Assembly: GCA_963169165.1 (NCBI GenBank)
Contig: CAUJFL010000131.1
Coordinates: 1 to 48,230 of the forward strand
Length of the DNA: 48,230 nucleotides
Direction: 5' to 3'
DNA from: Myxococcota bacterium
Lineage (GTDB): Bacteria; Myxococcota_A; Polyangia; Polyangiales; Polyangiaceae
In this document: piece after piece, positions 23,950-32,020 of the stretch
Numbering within the stretch: the first letter of the stretch is position 1
Layout of the letters: each line of letters starts with the position of its first letter
The notes under the pieces: generated by a model
What the model was told of the DNA's origin: nothing
The model's database searches: none
The model's input: only the letters and a program-made list of their open reading frames with translations
Made by a program: the position numbers and the translations under genes

Positions 23950-26289
23950 TCAGGCGGGTGAGATGGGGTACACGTCGAGCCGAAACTGCGCCGGGCCGAC
24001 GCCGACGAGGTCACCCGGCTGCAAGAAGTGGCGCGTGACGCGCTGACCGTTGACCGTCGTGCCGTTGCGCGAGCCCGCGTCGGTCACCCAGCACCCCTCG
24101 AGGGTCTTCTGGATCCAGCAGTGCGTGGACGAGACCTGCTTCGACTCGAGGTGGATGACCGAGGTGCTCGCGCGCCCGATCGAGAGGGGCTCGTCGGTGA
24201 TCGCCGTGACGGTACCGAGCGTCGGGCCCGCGGTCGCGGTGAGGGTCGCCGACCACCCGACCGACACCGACGCGCGCGACGGCGCTCGAGGAGGAGGGGC
24301 GGCGCGCTGCGCGGGCGCGAACGCGGCGGGGCGCGGGGCTGGCGCGAACGCGACCGGGCGCGGCGCCGCGCGCTTCTTTCCGCCCGAGAGCGCCGAGGCG
24401 ACCATCCACACGAGGCCGACGACGGCGGCGAGCGCGCCGGTCACGCCGAACGCGAGGACGGCTCCGATCTTCTTCCAGGGGATGTCGAACGAGGGGCCAT
24501 CGTCGCCGGGGCTGGGCGCCGGCGCGCCGGGCACGGGGGGCGCGGTGGGCGGCGCGACGACGACCGCGGGGTTGGGCGCGGCGACGGTGGCCGGGTCGCC
24601 GAGATCGAGGCGGCCCGCGCCGAACATCGTGTCGCGCCCCGCTGGGCCGAGATCCTTCGAGCGGGACATCAGCACGCTGACGACGTCGTTGCGGCTGTAC
24701 TGTGGATACCTGCCCCACAGCACGGCGGCGGCGCCCGCGACGTGCGGCGCGGCCGCGCTCGTGCCGCTGAACGTTCCCTTGAACACGACGCTCGACACGC
24801 TGGAGGGCGCGGAGAGCTCGGGCTTCGAGCGGCCGTCCTCGGTGGGCCCGAGCGAGCTGTACGACGCGAGCTTGTCGGTGTTCCAGTCGACCGCGCCGAC
24901 CGCGACGGCGCCCGCCGCGTCACACGGTGATGACAGGCTGCCAGCGGGCGTCGGGTAGTCGATGGTGTCCGCGCCGCGCACGTCGAGGATGAACGTCGCC
25001 GCGGACGCCCCGCCGTTGGCCTTGATGCCGATGAAATACTTGGCACCGGGGCGACCGCGCGCGGTCAACACCTCTTGCGGCTGCCGAAGGATGGGGTTCT
25101 TGTCCTCGCTCCGCGCGATCTCTCGCATCGACGAGTCGAACAGGTAGAGATCGTAGTCGGACACGAGCCGCGCGTCCCACTCGCTCCACGAGAACGTGAG
25201 CTTGATCTCGGTCTCGTCGTTCTGGACGAAGCCCATCGCGGTCTTGCCGGGCGCGAACTCGTGCCAACCCGACTTGCCTGTCAGCCTCCCCCGGTGGAAC
25301 CGCTTGGCCTCGTTGCCGGCGGAGTTGACCCACACGATGCCCTGCTTCGCGAGCTGATCGATGCGCTGCTGCTGCCTCCCCTTGCCGTTGCGTCGACCCG
25401 TCATCGAGCCCGCCGAGTGGCTGATGACGCGGACCCCCTGGCCGACCAGCCAGTTGACGGCGGCGTCCCAGTCTTCGGCGCCGCACGCGATGAACAGCTG
25501 CGCGTCGGGCGCCATCTCGTGGATGATCTCGGCCGCGGCGACGCCGTGGAGCCCGTCGCCGTCGAGGCTCCTGCCGCCCGGGCCGACGCAGCCGTTCATG
25601 CGCAGGGTGGTGTTGGCAGGGAGCGCCGTGCCCAGGAACTGTGGCGCCTTCGACACCTCGGGATCGATCACCCCGACCTTGACCCCAGCGCCGCGAAACC
25701 CGGCCCTCTGCCAGACGTCGGCGCGGGTCTTCTGCACGCCCTCCGTCGGGCCCGCCCTGTGCCCCACTGCGCGCTCGGTCGGGACGATCCCGCGCACGTC
25801 GTCGAGCTGACTGAACCCCGTGAGCAGCTCGTCGGGGCTCTTGCCGGAGGCCACCTCCTCCTCGATCTTGGACCACGGCACCGCGACGTTCAGCGCGCGA
25901 TCGCCGTGGCCCGTGACCCGCGCGCCGCGCTTCTCTATCTCCTGCTCGAGCTCCTTCGGGTCGTCGCTCTCAGTGAGAATTGTGAATATTAGCTCGTCGG
26001 CCGAATTGAGCAAGCCCCGCTCCTCGGCGAGCTGCTTGGCGCGCGGGAGGCCGCCGAGCGTGTAGGCGACGGCGAACTCCTTCAGCAGGCTCCCGAGCTT
26101 GGGATCCCTGGAGAAGCGCTCGAGCTTCGGGTGCTTCTTCGTCAGATCCTCGATGCTCGCGGAGAGCACCGGCGGCGGAGAGCTGGGGGTGGCGGACTGC
26201 CGACGGTACATCCACGCCGAGCCGGCCATGGCGGCGACCCCCACGACCGCGAGCGCGCCCGCCGCCAGCCGTCGACGCTCGGGGGTCAC
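23950..26289 (-). CDS. Membrane subtilisin-like protease with C-terminal FHA domain
   Basis: A 779-residue protein with two membrane segments. An N-terminal helix (about 8-27) is followed by an S8 peptidase domain with catalytic-Asp candidate VKVGVIDPEVS, His in GLHGVAAAEII, oxyanion Asn in NSAGNEA and Ser in GTFSGTSAAAPHVAG. The motifs around Asp (DPE instead of DTG) and His (HGV instead of HGT) deviate from consensus. A Pro-rich linker and second helix (about 605-630, VLAFGVTGALAAVVGLVWMV) lead to a C-terminal FHA domain (about 690-770, GRASTS, SSTHC, SRNGTTVNG). With the N-terminus inside, the protease is periplasmic and the FHA cytoplasmic. FHA domains bind phosphothreonine. GTG start preceded by GGAG; likely cotranscribed with the barrel gene 51 bases upstream. 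Confidence 0.9.
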   Translation of the reverse strand: MTPERRRLAAGALAVVGVAAMAGSAWMYRRQSATPSSPPPVLSASIEDLTKKHPKLERFSRDPKLGSLLKEFAVAYTLGGLPRAKQLAEERGLLNSADELIFTILTESDDPKELEQEIEKRGARVTGHGDRALNVAVPWSKIEEEVASGKSPDELLTGFSQLDDVRGIVPTERAVGHRAGPTEGVQKTRADVWQRAGFRGAGVKVGVIDPEVSKAPQFLGTALPANTTLRMNGCVGPGGRSLDGDGLHGVAAAEIIHEMAPDAQLFIACGAEDWDAAVNWLVGQGVRVISHSAGSMTGRRNGKGRQQQRIDQLAKQGIVWVNSAGNEAKRFHRGRLTGKSGWHEFAPGKTAMGFVQNDETEIKLTFSWSEWDARLVSDYDLYLFDSSMREIARSEDKNPILRQPQEVLTARGRPGAKYFIGIKANGGASAATFILDVRGADTIDYPTPAGSLSSPCDAAGAVAVGAVDWNTDKLASYSSLGPTEDGRSKPELSAPSSVSSVVFKGTFSGTSAAAPHVAGAAAVLWGRYPQYSRNDVVSVLMSRSKDLGPAGRDTMFGAGRLDLGDPATVAAPNPAVVVAPPTAPPVPGAPAPSPGDDGPSFDIPWKKIGAVLAFGVTGALAAVVGLVWMVASALSGGKKRAAPRPVAFAPAPRPAAFAPAQRAAPPPRAPSRASVSVGWSATLTATAGPTLGTVTAITDEPLSIGRASTSVIHLESKQVSSTHCWIQKTLEGCWVTDAGSRNGTTVNGQRVTRHFLQPGDLVGVGPAQFRLDVYPISPA

Positions 26290-26340
26290 GAGGCGGCTCC
26301 GTGGGCGCGTTCGATCGGGGCGGCCGGGCGGCGCATCACC

Positions 26341-27075
26341 TCAGAAGTAGGCGGCGACGCCGAGCGTGCCCATCACCTGATACTGAAACTTGGTGTCGAA
26401 CGCGGAGATCGTGTTGTTGGCGATGCGCACGCGATCCTCGAGGTGGTCGGAGATGCTCGGGTTGAACGAGCCGCGCGCGCTGAACGGGATGCGCACGTCC
26501 CAGCCGGGGATCGGCAGCTTCACCTCGGCGCCGATGCCGAAGGTCCAGTACGAGTAGTTGTCGACGTAGCCGCCGACCGGCGGCAGCTGGCCCCGGCCGT
26601 CCTTCGACGAGTAGGTCGCGGTCGCGCCGCTCGCGCGGATGAACTCCTTGCCGACGAGCACGTAGGGCGCGAACAGCGGCACGGGCATCACGCCCTTCAA
26701 GAGGACCGGGATCTGCGTGGCCTCGTGCTGGATCTCGACCTCGAACGGGTACGTGACCCCATTGTTGGTGATGTCGATGTCGCCCTTGCCGCGCGACGTG
26801 CGCTTGATGTAGTCGATCTCGAGCCCGAGGAACTCGATCACGCGGACGTCGAGCGTCAGCCCGTAGCCGAAGCTCGTGCCGCCGAAGCCCGGGTACACGT
26901 CGCCGGCGGGCTTGCCGCCGATGGTCTTGTCGCCAGGCTTTCCGAGGAAGTTCGCGCCGTAGACGACCGTCGGCCCGACGCCGACCTGGACGACGTCGAA
27001 CGCGAGGACCTCTCTCGGCGACAGGCACACGAGGGCGACGGGCAAGAGGGCGGCGGAGAAGGCACGGGGGCGCAT
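26341..27075 (-). CDS. Outer-membrane beta-barrel protein
   Basis: A 244-residue protein with a signal peptide ending EVLA-FD. It is made of alternating amphipathic strands (FGYGLTLDVRVIEFLGLEIDYI, FEVEIQHEATQIPVLLKGV) and ends in Phe, as outer-membrane barrels do. Size and strand count suggest a small barrel of eight to ten strands, of the general OmpA/opacity-like type. No transport specificity is visible. It has a promoter of the leaderless type and is divergent from prfC. Confidence 0.85.
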   Translation of the reverse strand: MRPRAFSAALLPVALVCLSPREVLAFDVVQVGVGPTVVYGANFLGKPGDKTIGGKPAGDVYPGFGGTSFGYGLTLDVRVIEFLGLEIDYIKRTSRGKGDIDITNNGVTYPFEVEIQHEATQIPVLLKGVMPVPLFAPYVLVGKEFIRASGATATYSSKDGRGQLPPVGGYVDNYSYWTFGIGAEVKLPIPGWDVRIPFSARGSFNPSISDHLEDRVRIANNTISAFDTKFQYQVMGTLGVAAYF

Positions 27076-27083
27076 GGGCGACG

Positions 27084-27112
27084 ACCTTACGGCAGGGCCG
27101 TCGCACGGTCGA
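27084..27112 (-). promoter_or_regulatory. Candidate promoter of the outer-membrane barrel gene
   Basis: On the minus strand TCGACC (27112-27107), a 17-base spacer and TAAGGT (27089-27084) form a -35/-10 pair. The -10 ends eight bases before the ATG at 27075. This is one of the few sites where a plausible -35 is also visible. Confidence 0.45.
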
Positions 27113-27134
27113 GGGCCGATCGCGCCCTCTCGGC

Positions 27135-27164
27135 TTGCGTCGCCGCGCGTCGCGAGTGTAAGCG
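27135..27164 (+). promoter_or_regulatory. Candidate promoter of prfC
   Basis: TTGCGT (27135-27140), an 18-base spacer and TAAGCG (27159-27164), which ends nine bases before the ATG at 27174. No Shine-Dalgarno sequence. Confidence 0.45.
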
Positions 27165-27173
27165 GGCCCGCCC

Positions 27174-28880
27174 ATGTCGACCGAGCTCTCGCGCGAGGTC
27201 CGGCGTCGCAAGACGTTCGCGATCATCAGCCACCCCGACGCGGGCAAGACGACGCTCACCGAGAAGCTCTTGCTGTACGGCGGCGCGATCCACCTCGCGG
27301 GCGCGGTGAAGGCCAAGAAGGGGCGCGCCGGGACGGTGTCCGACTGGATGGACATGGAGCGCGAGCGCGGCATCTCGATCACCTCCAGCGTCCTGCAGTT
27401 TCCCTACAAGGGGTTCTCGATGAACCTCCTCGACACGCCGGGCCACGCCGACTTCAGCGAGGACACGTACCGCACGCTGCACGCCGCCGACTCGGCCGTG
27501 ATGCTGCTCGACTGCGCGAAGGGCGTCGAGGCACAGACGAAGAAGCTGTTTCGCGTCTGCCACCGCCGCCGGATGCCGATCTTCACGTTCGTCAACAAGC
27601 TCGATCGCCCGGGGCGCGATCCGTTCGATCTCGTCGGCGAGGTCGAGAGCGTGCTCGGGATCGGCTGCTATCCGGTCACGTGGCCCGTGTACGCGGGCGC
27701 CGACTTTCGCGGCGTGTACAACCGACTGCTGCGGCAGGTGAGCCTGTTTCGCCCGGGCGACGGCGCGACCGGAGCCTCCGAGGTCGCGATGGCCGTGGCG
27801 GGCATCGACGACGCCAGGATCGCCGACGAGATCGGCGCCGACGCGCACAGAGAGCTCTGCGATCAGCTCGAGCTGCTCGACGCGGCCGGCGACGGGTTCG
27901 ATCGCGACAGGTTCGCGCGCGGCGAGGTGTCACCGATGTTCTTCGGCAGCGCCTACAACAACTTCGGCGTCGAGCCGTTCCTCGACGCGTTCCTCGAGAT
28001 GATCCCGCCGCCGCTCGCGCGCCGCACGTCGAAGGGCGAGCTGTCGCCCGACCACGACGAGTTCTCCGCGTTCGTGTTCAAGATCCAGGCGAACATGGAC
28101 AAATCTCACCGCGATCGCATGGCGTTCCTGCGCGTGTGCTCGGGCAAGTTCGAGCGCGGGATGAAGGTGCGCCACGTCCGCACCGGCCGCGACATCCGCC
28201 TCGCCAACCCCACGCAGTTCATGGCCCAGGAGCGCACCATCGTCGAGGAGGGCTACGCGGGCGACGTGCTCGGGATCTACGATCCGGGCGTCTTCGAGAT
28301 CGGCGACACGCTGACGGCGGGCGCGACGTTCACGTTCGACGAGATCCCTTCGTTCGCCCCCGAGCGGTTCACGCGGGTCGTGCTGGTCGATCCGATGAAG
28401 CGCAAGCAGCTGAAGAAGGGCCTCGACGAGCTGGCGCAAGAGGGCGGCGTGCAGCTGTTCCGCCCGCCGGAGGGGCGCGACGGCGACGCGATCATCGGCG
28501 CGGTCGGCGAGCTGCAGTTCGAGGTGACCAAGCACCGGCTCGAGACCGAGTACAAGGTCGACGTCCGCCTCGAGGATCTGCCGTTCGAGTACGCGCGGTG
28601 GGTCGAGCGGGCCGATCCGAGCGGCAAGGAGCCGATCGAGCTCTTGCGCTTCGAGCGCGAGCGCGCGGGCACCGGCGTGCTCGACGTGCGCGGGCGCCCC
28701 GTGGTGCTGTTCAAGGGTGACTGGCAGCTCGAGATCGCGACGCGCGAGTTCAAGGGGCTGGTCTTCAAGGAGACGGTGTCCGGCGTCGCCGCGGCGCTGG
28801 AGGGTTTAGTTGCGCGCCCGCGGTCTGGCGGCGCTGGGCGGCGTGGCGCTCGCCTGGCTCGCGTGCAAGGGAAACAGTGA
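27174..28880 (+). CDS. prfC: Peptide chain release factor 3
   Basis: A 568-residue translational GTPase that recycles RF1/RF2 from the ribosome after peptide release. The G domain has G1 SHPDAGKTTLTEK, the switch motif RGISITSS, G3 DTPGHADFSED and G4 NKLD. Domain II follows, and the C-terminal part has the FRPPEGRDG and VGELQFEV segments typical of RF3 rather than EF-G. Usual length is about 530 residues. The extra 25-30 residues are a basic Gly/Arg-rich tail after VSGVAAALEG, encoded by DNA that also holds the start of the next gene. The tail may be dispensable. Confidence 0.96.
   Translation: MSTELSREVRRRKTFAIISHPDAGKTTLTEKLLLYGGAIHLAGAVKAKKGRAGTVSDWMDMERERGISITSSVLQFPYKGFSMNLLDTPGHADFSEDTYRTLHAADSAVMLLDCAKGVEAQTKKLFRVCHRRRMPIFTFVNKLDRPGRDPFDLVGEVESVLGIGCYPVTWPVYAGADFRGVYNRLLRQVSLFRPGDGATGASEVAMAVAGIDDARIADEIGADAHRELCDQLELLDAAGDGFDRDRFARGEVSPMFFGSAYNNFGVEPFLDAFLEMIPPPLARRTSKGELSPDHDEFSAFVFKIQANMDKSHRDRMAFLRVCSGKFERGMKVRHVRTGRDIRLANPTQFMAQERTIVEEGYAGDVLGIYDPGVFEIGDTLTAGATFTFDEIPSFAPERFTRVVLVDPMKRKQLKKGLDELAQEGGVQLFRPPEGRDGDAIIGAVGELQFEVTKHRLETEYKVDVRLEDLPFEYARWVERADPSGKEPIELLRFERERAGTGVLDVRGRPVVLFKGDWQLEIATREFKGLVFKETVSGVAAALEGLVARPRSGGAGRRGARLARVQGKQ
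28799..28803 (+). promoter_or_regulatory. Ribosome binding site for the TTG start of the Cys-rich lipoprotein
   Basis: GGAGG lies six bases before TTG 28810, inside the prfC coding sequence. This perfect site and spacing decides the unusual start codon. Confidence 0.65.
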
Positions 28881-29265
28881 TCCCCCGCCGGCGCCCGCGG
28901 CCTCGAGCCAGCCCACGCCCGCCGGGTCGGCGCCAGCGGCACCGTCGTCGTCGCTCTCCCCGGCCGCGTCAGGCCTCCCCTCCGTCAGCGCGAGCGCGTC
29001 GGCGAGCGCTGCGCCGTCGTCATCGGTTCGCAAACCGATGCTGAGCTGCAAGACCGACGACGACTGCGTCCCCAAGACTTGCTGTCACGCGACCGAGTGT
29101 ACGCTGTCGGACAGGGCGCCGGTGTGTGACAAGGCTCGCTGCGGCAAGAAGCGCGACAAGACGCTCGATCACGGCGGAAAGTGCGTATGCACCGACGGCA
29201 CCTGCCGCGCGTTCACCGCGAAGCTGCCGCGCGGCATCCGCGAGATGGGGCGCGATCCGTTCTGA
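28810..29265 (+). CDS. Cys-rich lipoprotein
   Basis: A 151-residue exported protein translated from TTG, overlapping the last 71 bases of prfC in another frame. A short signal ends in LAWLAC. A Pro/Ala/Ser linker of about 55 residues follows, then a compact C-terminal domain with about ten cysteines (CKTDDDCVPKTCCHATEC, CDKARCGKK, CVCTDGTC), probably disulfide-bonded or metal-binding in the periplasm. The pattern resembles the Cys-rich modules of other myxobacterial lipoproteins (compare the one at 32008-34707). No enzymatic motif is visible. Confidence 0.78.
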   Translation: MRARGLAALGGVALAWLACKGNSDPPPAPAASSQPTPAGSAPAAPSSSLSPAASGLPSVSASASASAAPSSSVRKPMLSCKTDDDCVPKTCCHATECTLSDRAPVCDKARCGKKRDKTLDHGGKCVCTDGTCRAFTAKLPRGIREMGRDPF

Positions 29266-29288
29266 ACCGAGCGTCAGAGTCGGGGGCG

Positions 29289-30605
29289 CTACCGACCACG
29301 AAACTGCGACGCTTCTACCCGGTGCTCCTCCATCAACCGGTACGTCGATTGCCGGGTGAGCCCCAGCGCCCGCGCGGCGGTGGCCACGACGCCGTGGCTC
29401 CGCGTGAGCGCGGCGATGAGGGCGGCGCGGTCGGGTCGCGCGACCCTCTCCTCGCCGGAGGGGTGAGCCTGTCGCCCGTCACGGACCTTCTCGGGTAGCT
29501 CGGCCCTCGTGATCGTCGAGCCGGTCGAGGTGGCGACCGCGCGGCGCGCGCACTGCTCCAGCTCTCGCACGTTGCCCGGCCAGCCGTACGTGAGGAGCGC
29601 CTCGACCGCGTCTGGCTCGATGGCGGGCGGCACACGGCCCCCCGCCGCCGCGTGGAGCGCCATCTGAAACAATGGCAACACGTCCTCACGGCGCGCGGAG
29701 AGCGGCGGCAGCCCCACGCGGAGCCCGTCGAGGCGCGCCGCGAGATCCTTACGAAAATCACCTGCCGAGACCGCCTCGTCGATCGACCCCTGAACGGCCG
29801 CGATGAAGCGCACGTCGACGGCCTGCACCTTCACCTCGCCCACCGGGAGCACCTCGCCGAGATCGACGGCGCGCAGCAGCTTGGCCTGCGTCGCCAGCGA
29901 GAGATCGAGCACCTCGTCGAGCAGCAGCGTGCCCCGGTGGGCAGAGCGGAGCAGACCATCGGTGTCGCGCACGGAGCCGCTGAAGGCGCCGCGGCGCACC
30001 CCGAACAGCTCGGACTCGGCGAGCGACTCGGGCAGGGCCGCGCAGTTGATCGCGACGAAATCGCCGGGCCGCCCCGACATCGCGTGCAGGGCGCGCGCGA
30101 CGCGCTCCTTTCCGCTTCCGGTCGGGCCACACAGCAGGATGGGGAGGCGATCTTCGGCCGCTCGGAGCGCGGGCGCGAGCACTCGCGCGAGCACCTCGCT
30201 GCCCCACGCGCCGGACGCGAGCTCTCGAAAGTTGACGTCTTCCCCCGGCGAGGGCGCGACGACGACCGCGCAGTCGTCCCCGAGGCGGAGGACCGTCCCT
30301 CGCTCGAGCGCGGCTTGCGAGCCGGTGACGAGGCGCACGCCGTCGACGAAGGTGCCGTTGCGGCTCTCCAGATCCTCGACCAGCCACACCGGCCCGCGCC
30401 GCTCGATCCGCGCGTGCTGCCTCGACGCGCCGATGCCCAGCAGCCTCGCCTGACAGGCCGACTCGCGGCCCAGCGTCGTCAGGGCGCCGAGCTCGACGTC
30501 GCGCGCCGTGCCCGGGTAGACGAACCGCAGCTTCAACCGCGCGGAGGCGGACGCGCGCGCTTGCCCCTTGTCGTGTCGTGGCGCGGTCGAATCGAGGTGG
30601 GTCAT
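29289..30605 (-). CDS. FHA-domain sigma-54-dependent transcriptional activator
   Basis: A 438-residue enhancer-binding protein. The N-terminal FHA domain (about 22-110, LGRESACQARL, SRQHARIERR, SRNGTFVDG) should bind phosphothreonine, probably made by the kinase encoded just upstream. The AAA+ domain (about 140-370) has Walker A GPTGSGKE, Walker B GTLLLDEVLDL and FRKDLAARLDGLRV. The sigma-54 contact loop is GAFSGS rather than GAFTGA. The C-terminus has a Fis-type helix-turn-helix (ATAARALGLTRQSTYRLMEEH). The last gene of a four-gene operon, 23 bases behind kinase 2. A sigma-54-like site at the head of the operon suggests autoregulation. Confidence 0.93.
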   Translation of the reverse strand: MTHLDSTAPRHDKGQARASASARLKLRFVYPGTARDVELGALTTLGRESACQARLLGIGASRQHARIERRGPVWLVEDLESRNGTFVDGVRLVTGSQAALERGTVLRLGDDCAVVVAPSPGEDVNFRELASGAWGSEVLARVLAPALRAAEDRLPILLCGPTGSGKERVARALHAMSGRPGDFVAINCAALPESLAESELFGVRRGAFSGSVRDTDGLLRSAHRGTLLLDEVLDLSLATQAKLLRAVDLGEVLPVGEVKVQAVDVRFIAAVQGSIDEAVSAGDFRKDLAARLDGLRVGLPPLSARREDVLPLFQMALHAAAGGRVPPAIEPDAVEALLTYGWPGNVRELEQCARRAVATSTGSTITRAELPEKVRDGRQAHPSGEERVARPDRAALIAALTRSHGVVATAARALGLTRQSTYRLMEEHRVEASQFRGR

Positions 30606-30628
30606 CGGGCTCCTTGCTCCGCGAGCTC

Positions 30629-32020
30629 TCAGTAAGGGCTGGACGTGTCGAACGTGGTTCCCCGTCGCCCGGTGACGGTCGTGGGCGCGGGCCCGTCGAC
30701 CGGGGGGCGCGCGGGCGCGGCCGCCCTGACGGGGCTCGGCGAGGTCGGGCGCCGCGGCGCGGGCTCGGCGGTCGCGTCGGCGGAGAGCGGTGGAGAGGGC
30801 GCGGCAGCCGAGGCGGATGCGGCTGGCAGCGGCGCGACAGAGCTCGACGGAGGCGCGGGAGCCGCCGCGACCTGCGGCGCGGGCACCGAGGCCGAGGCGC
30901 CGTGCGCGCGCGCCTGCCACCACGCCACCCCGAGCAGCGCGAGCGCGGCCGCCGCGGCGAGCGCGCGCGGGGGCCACGCGGGGCGAGGCGCGGCGACCGG
31001 ATCGGAGGTGCGGCCCAGCCCCGCGGACGACGCGTCGCGGACGTCGGTCGCGCAGCGGAGGTCGACCTCCAGCGCGCCGAGCGAGCGCCCCGGCGCCGTC
31101 TCGTCGAGCGCGCTCGCCGTCGTCGAGAACGGGCGGATCGCGCGCGCGAACGCGTCGGCGCTCGTGAACCGCTCGTTCGGCTCGTGCGCGAGCGCGCGCT
31201 CGACGATCTCGACGAGCCCCGGCGGCAGGTCGGGTCGAAGCTCGGCGAGCGACAGCGGCGGCTTGGTCAACAGGTGCGCCATCACCTGCGGGAACGTCTC
31301 GCCCGGGTGCGGCACGCGCCCGCCCGTCAGCGCCTCGAACGCGACCACGCCGACGGCGTAGACGTCGGTCCTCGCGTCGACCGGGCCGCTCATCGCCTGC
31401 TCGGGGGCCATGTAGTACGCGGTGCCTACCGGCGACGCGGACACGGTCACGCTCGGCTGCTCGACGGCCTTGGCCACGCCGAAATCGAGGATCTTCACGA
31501 CCTCGGTCCCGTCGGACCGCGTCGCGCAGAAGAGGTTGGACGGCTTGATGTCGCGGTGGACGATCCCGCGCGCGTGCGCCGCGGACAGCCCCGCGCAGAC
31601 CTGCTCGACGAGCTTGACGACGCGGGCGACGGGCAGCGCGCCGCGGCGCTCGAGCCGCGCGGCGAGCGTCTCGCCGTCGAGCAGCTCCATCACCATGAAC
31701 GCCGCGCCGTCGGCGTCGCGTCCGAAGTCGCTGATCGACACCACGTTCTCGTGCGTGAGGCCGCCGACCACGACCGCCTCCTGCTTGAACCGACGCTCGG
31801 CCTCGGGGCTCACGAGGTCCGGGCGGATCCACTTGAGCGCGAAGCGCCGGGGAAACTCGACGTGCTCCACCTCGACGACCACGCCCATCCCGCCCGCGCC
31901 CAGCTCGCGGACCACGCGGTACTTCGACCCGATGAGGGCGCGCGGCCGACTCGTCTCCACCTGCGTCAGGGTCGCGCCCGCGGACGAGCCCGTCAAGACC
32001 GCGCGGGCTACGGGGCGCAC
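30629..32020 (-). CDS. Membrane Ser/Thr protein kinase (kinase 2)
   Basis: A 463-residue Hanks-type kinase with a complete active site: GAGGMGVVVEVEH loop, FALKWI lysine, HRDIKPSN catalytic loop, DFGVA and the MAPEQ segment (domain about 29-300). One transmembrane helix lies near 345-365 (LAAAAALALLGVAWW). The C-terminal 95 residues are Ala/Pro/Ser-rich with no sensor fold. The GTG at 32020 overlaps the preceding stop by 13 bases; a later GTG (about 31960) would also leave the kinase domain whole. It sits between a large exported lipoprotein and an FHA activator, the natural reader of its phosphorylation. Confidence 0.93.
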   Translation of the reverse strand: MRPVARAVLTGSSAGATLTQVETSRPRALIGSKYRVVRELGAGGMGVVVEVEHVEFPRRFALKWIRPDLVSPEAERRFKQEAVVVGGLTHENVVSISDFGRDADGAAFMVMELLDGETLAARLERRGALPVARVVKLVEQVCAGLSAAHARGIVHRDIKPSNLFCATRSDGTEVVKILDFGVAKAVEQPSVTVSASPVGTAYYMAPEQAMSGPVDARTDVYAVGVVAFEALTGGRVPHPGETFPQVMAHLLTKPPLSLAELRPDLPPGLVEIVERALAHEPNERFTSADAFARAIRPFSTTASALDETAPGRSLGALEVDLRCATDVRDASSAGLGRTSDPVAAPRPAWPPRALAAAAALALLGVAWWQARAHGASASVPAPQVAAAPAPPSSSVAPLPAASASAAAPSPPLSADATAEPAPRRPTSPSPVRAAAPARPPVDGPAPTTVTGRRGTTFDTSSPY

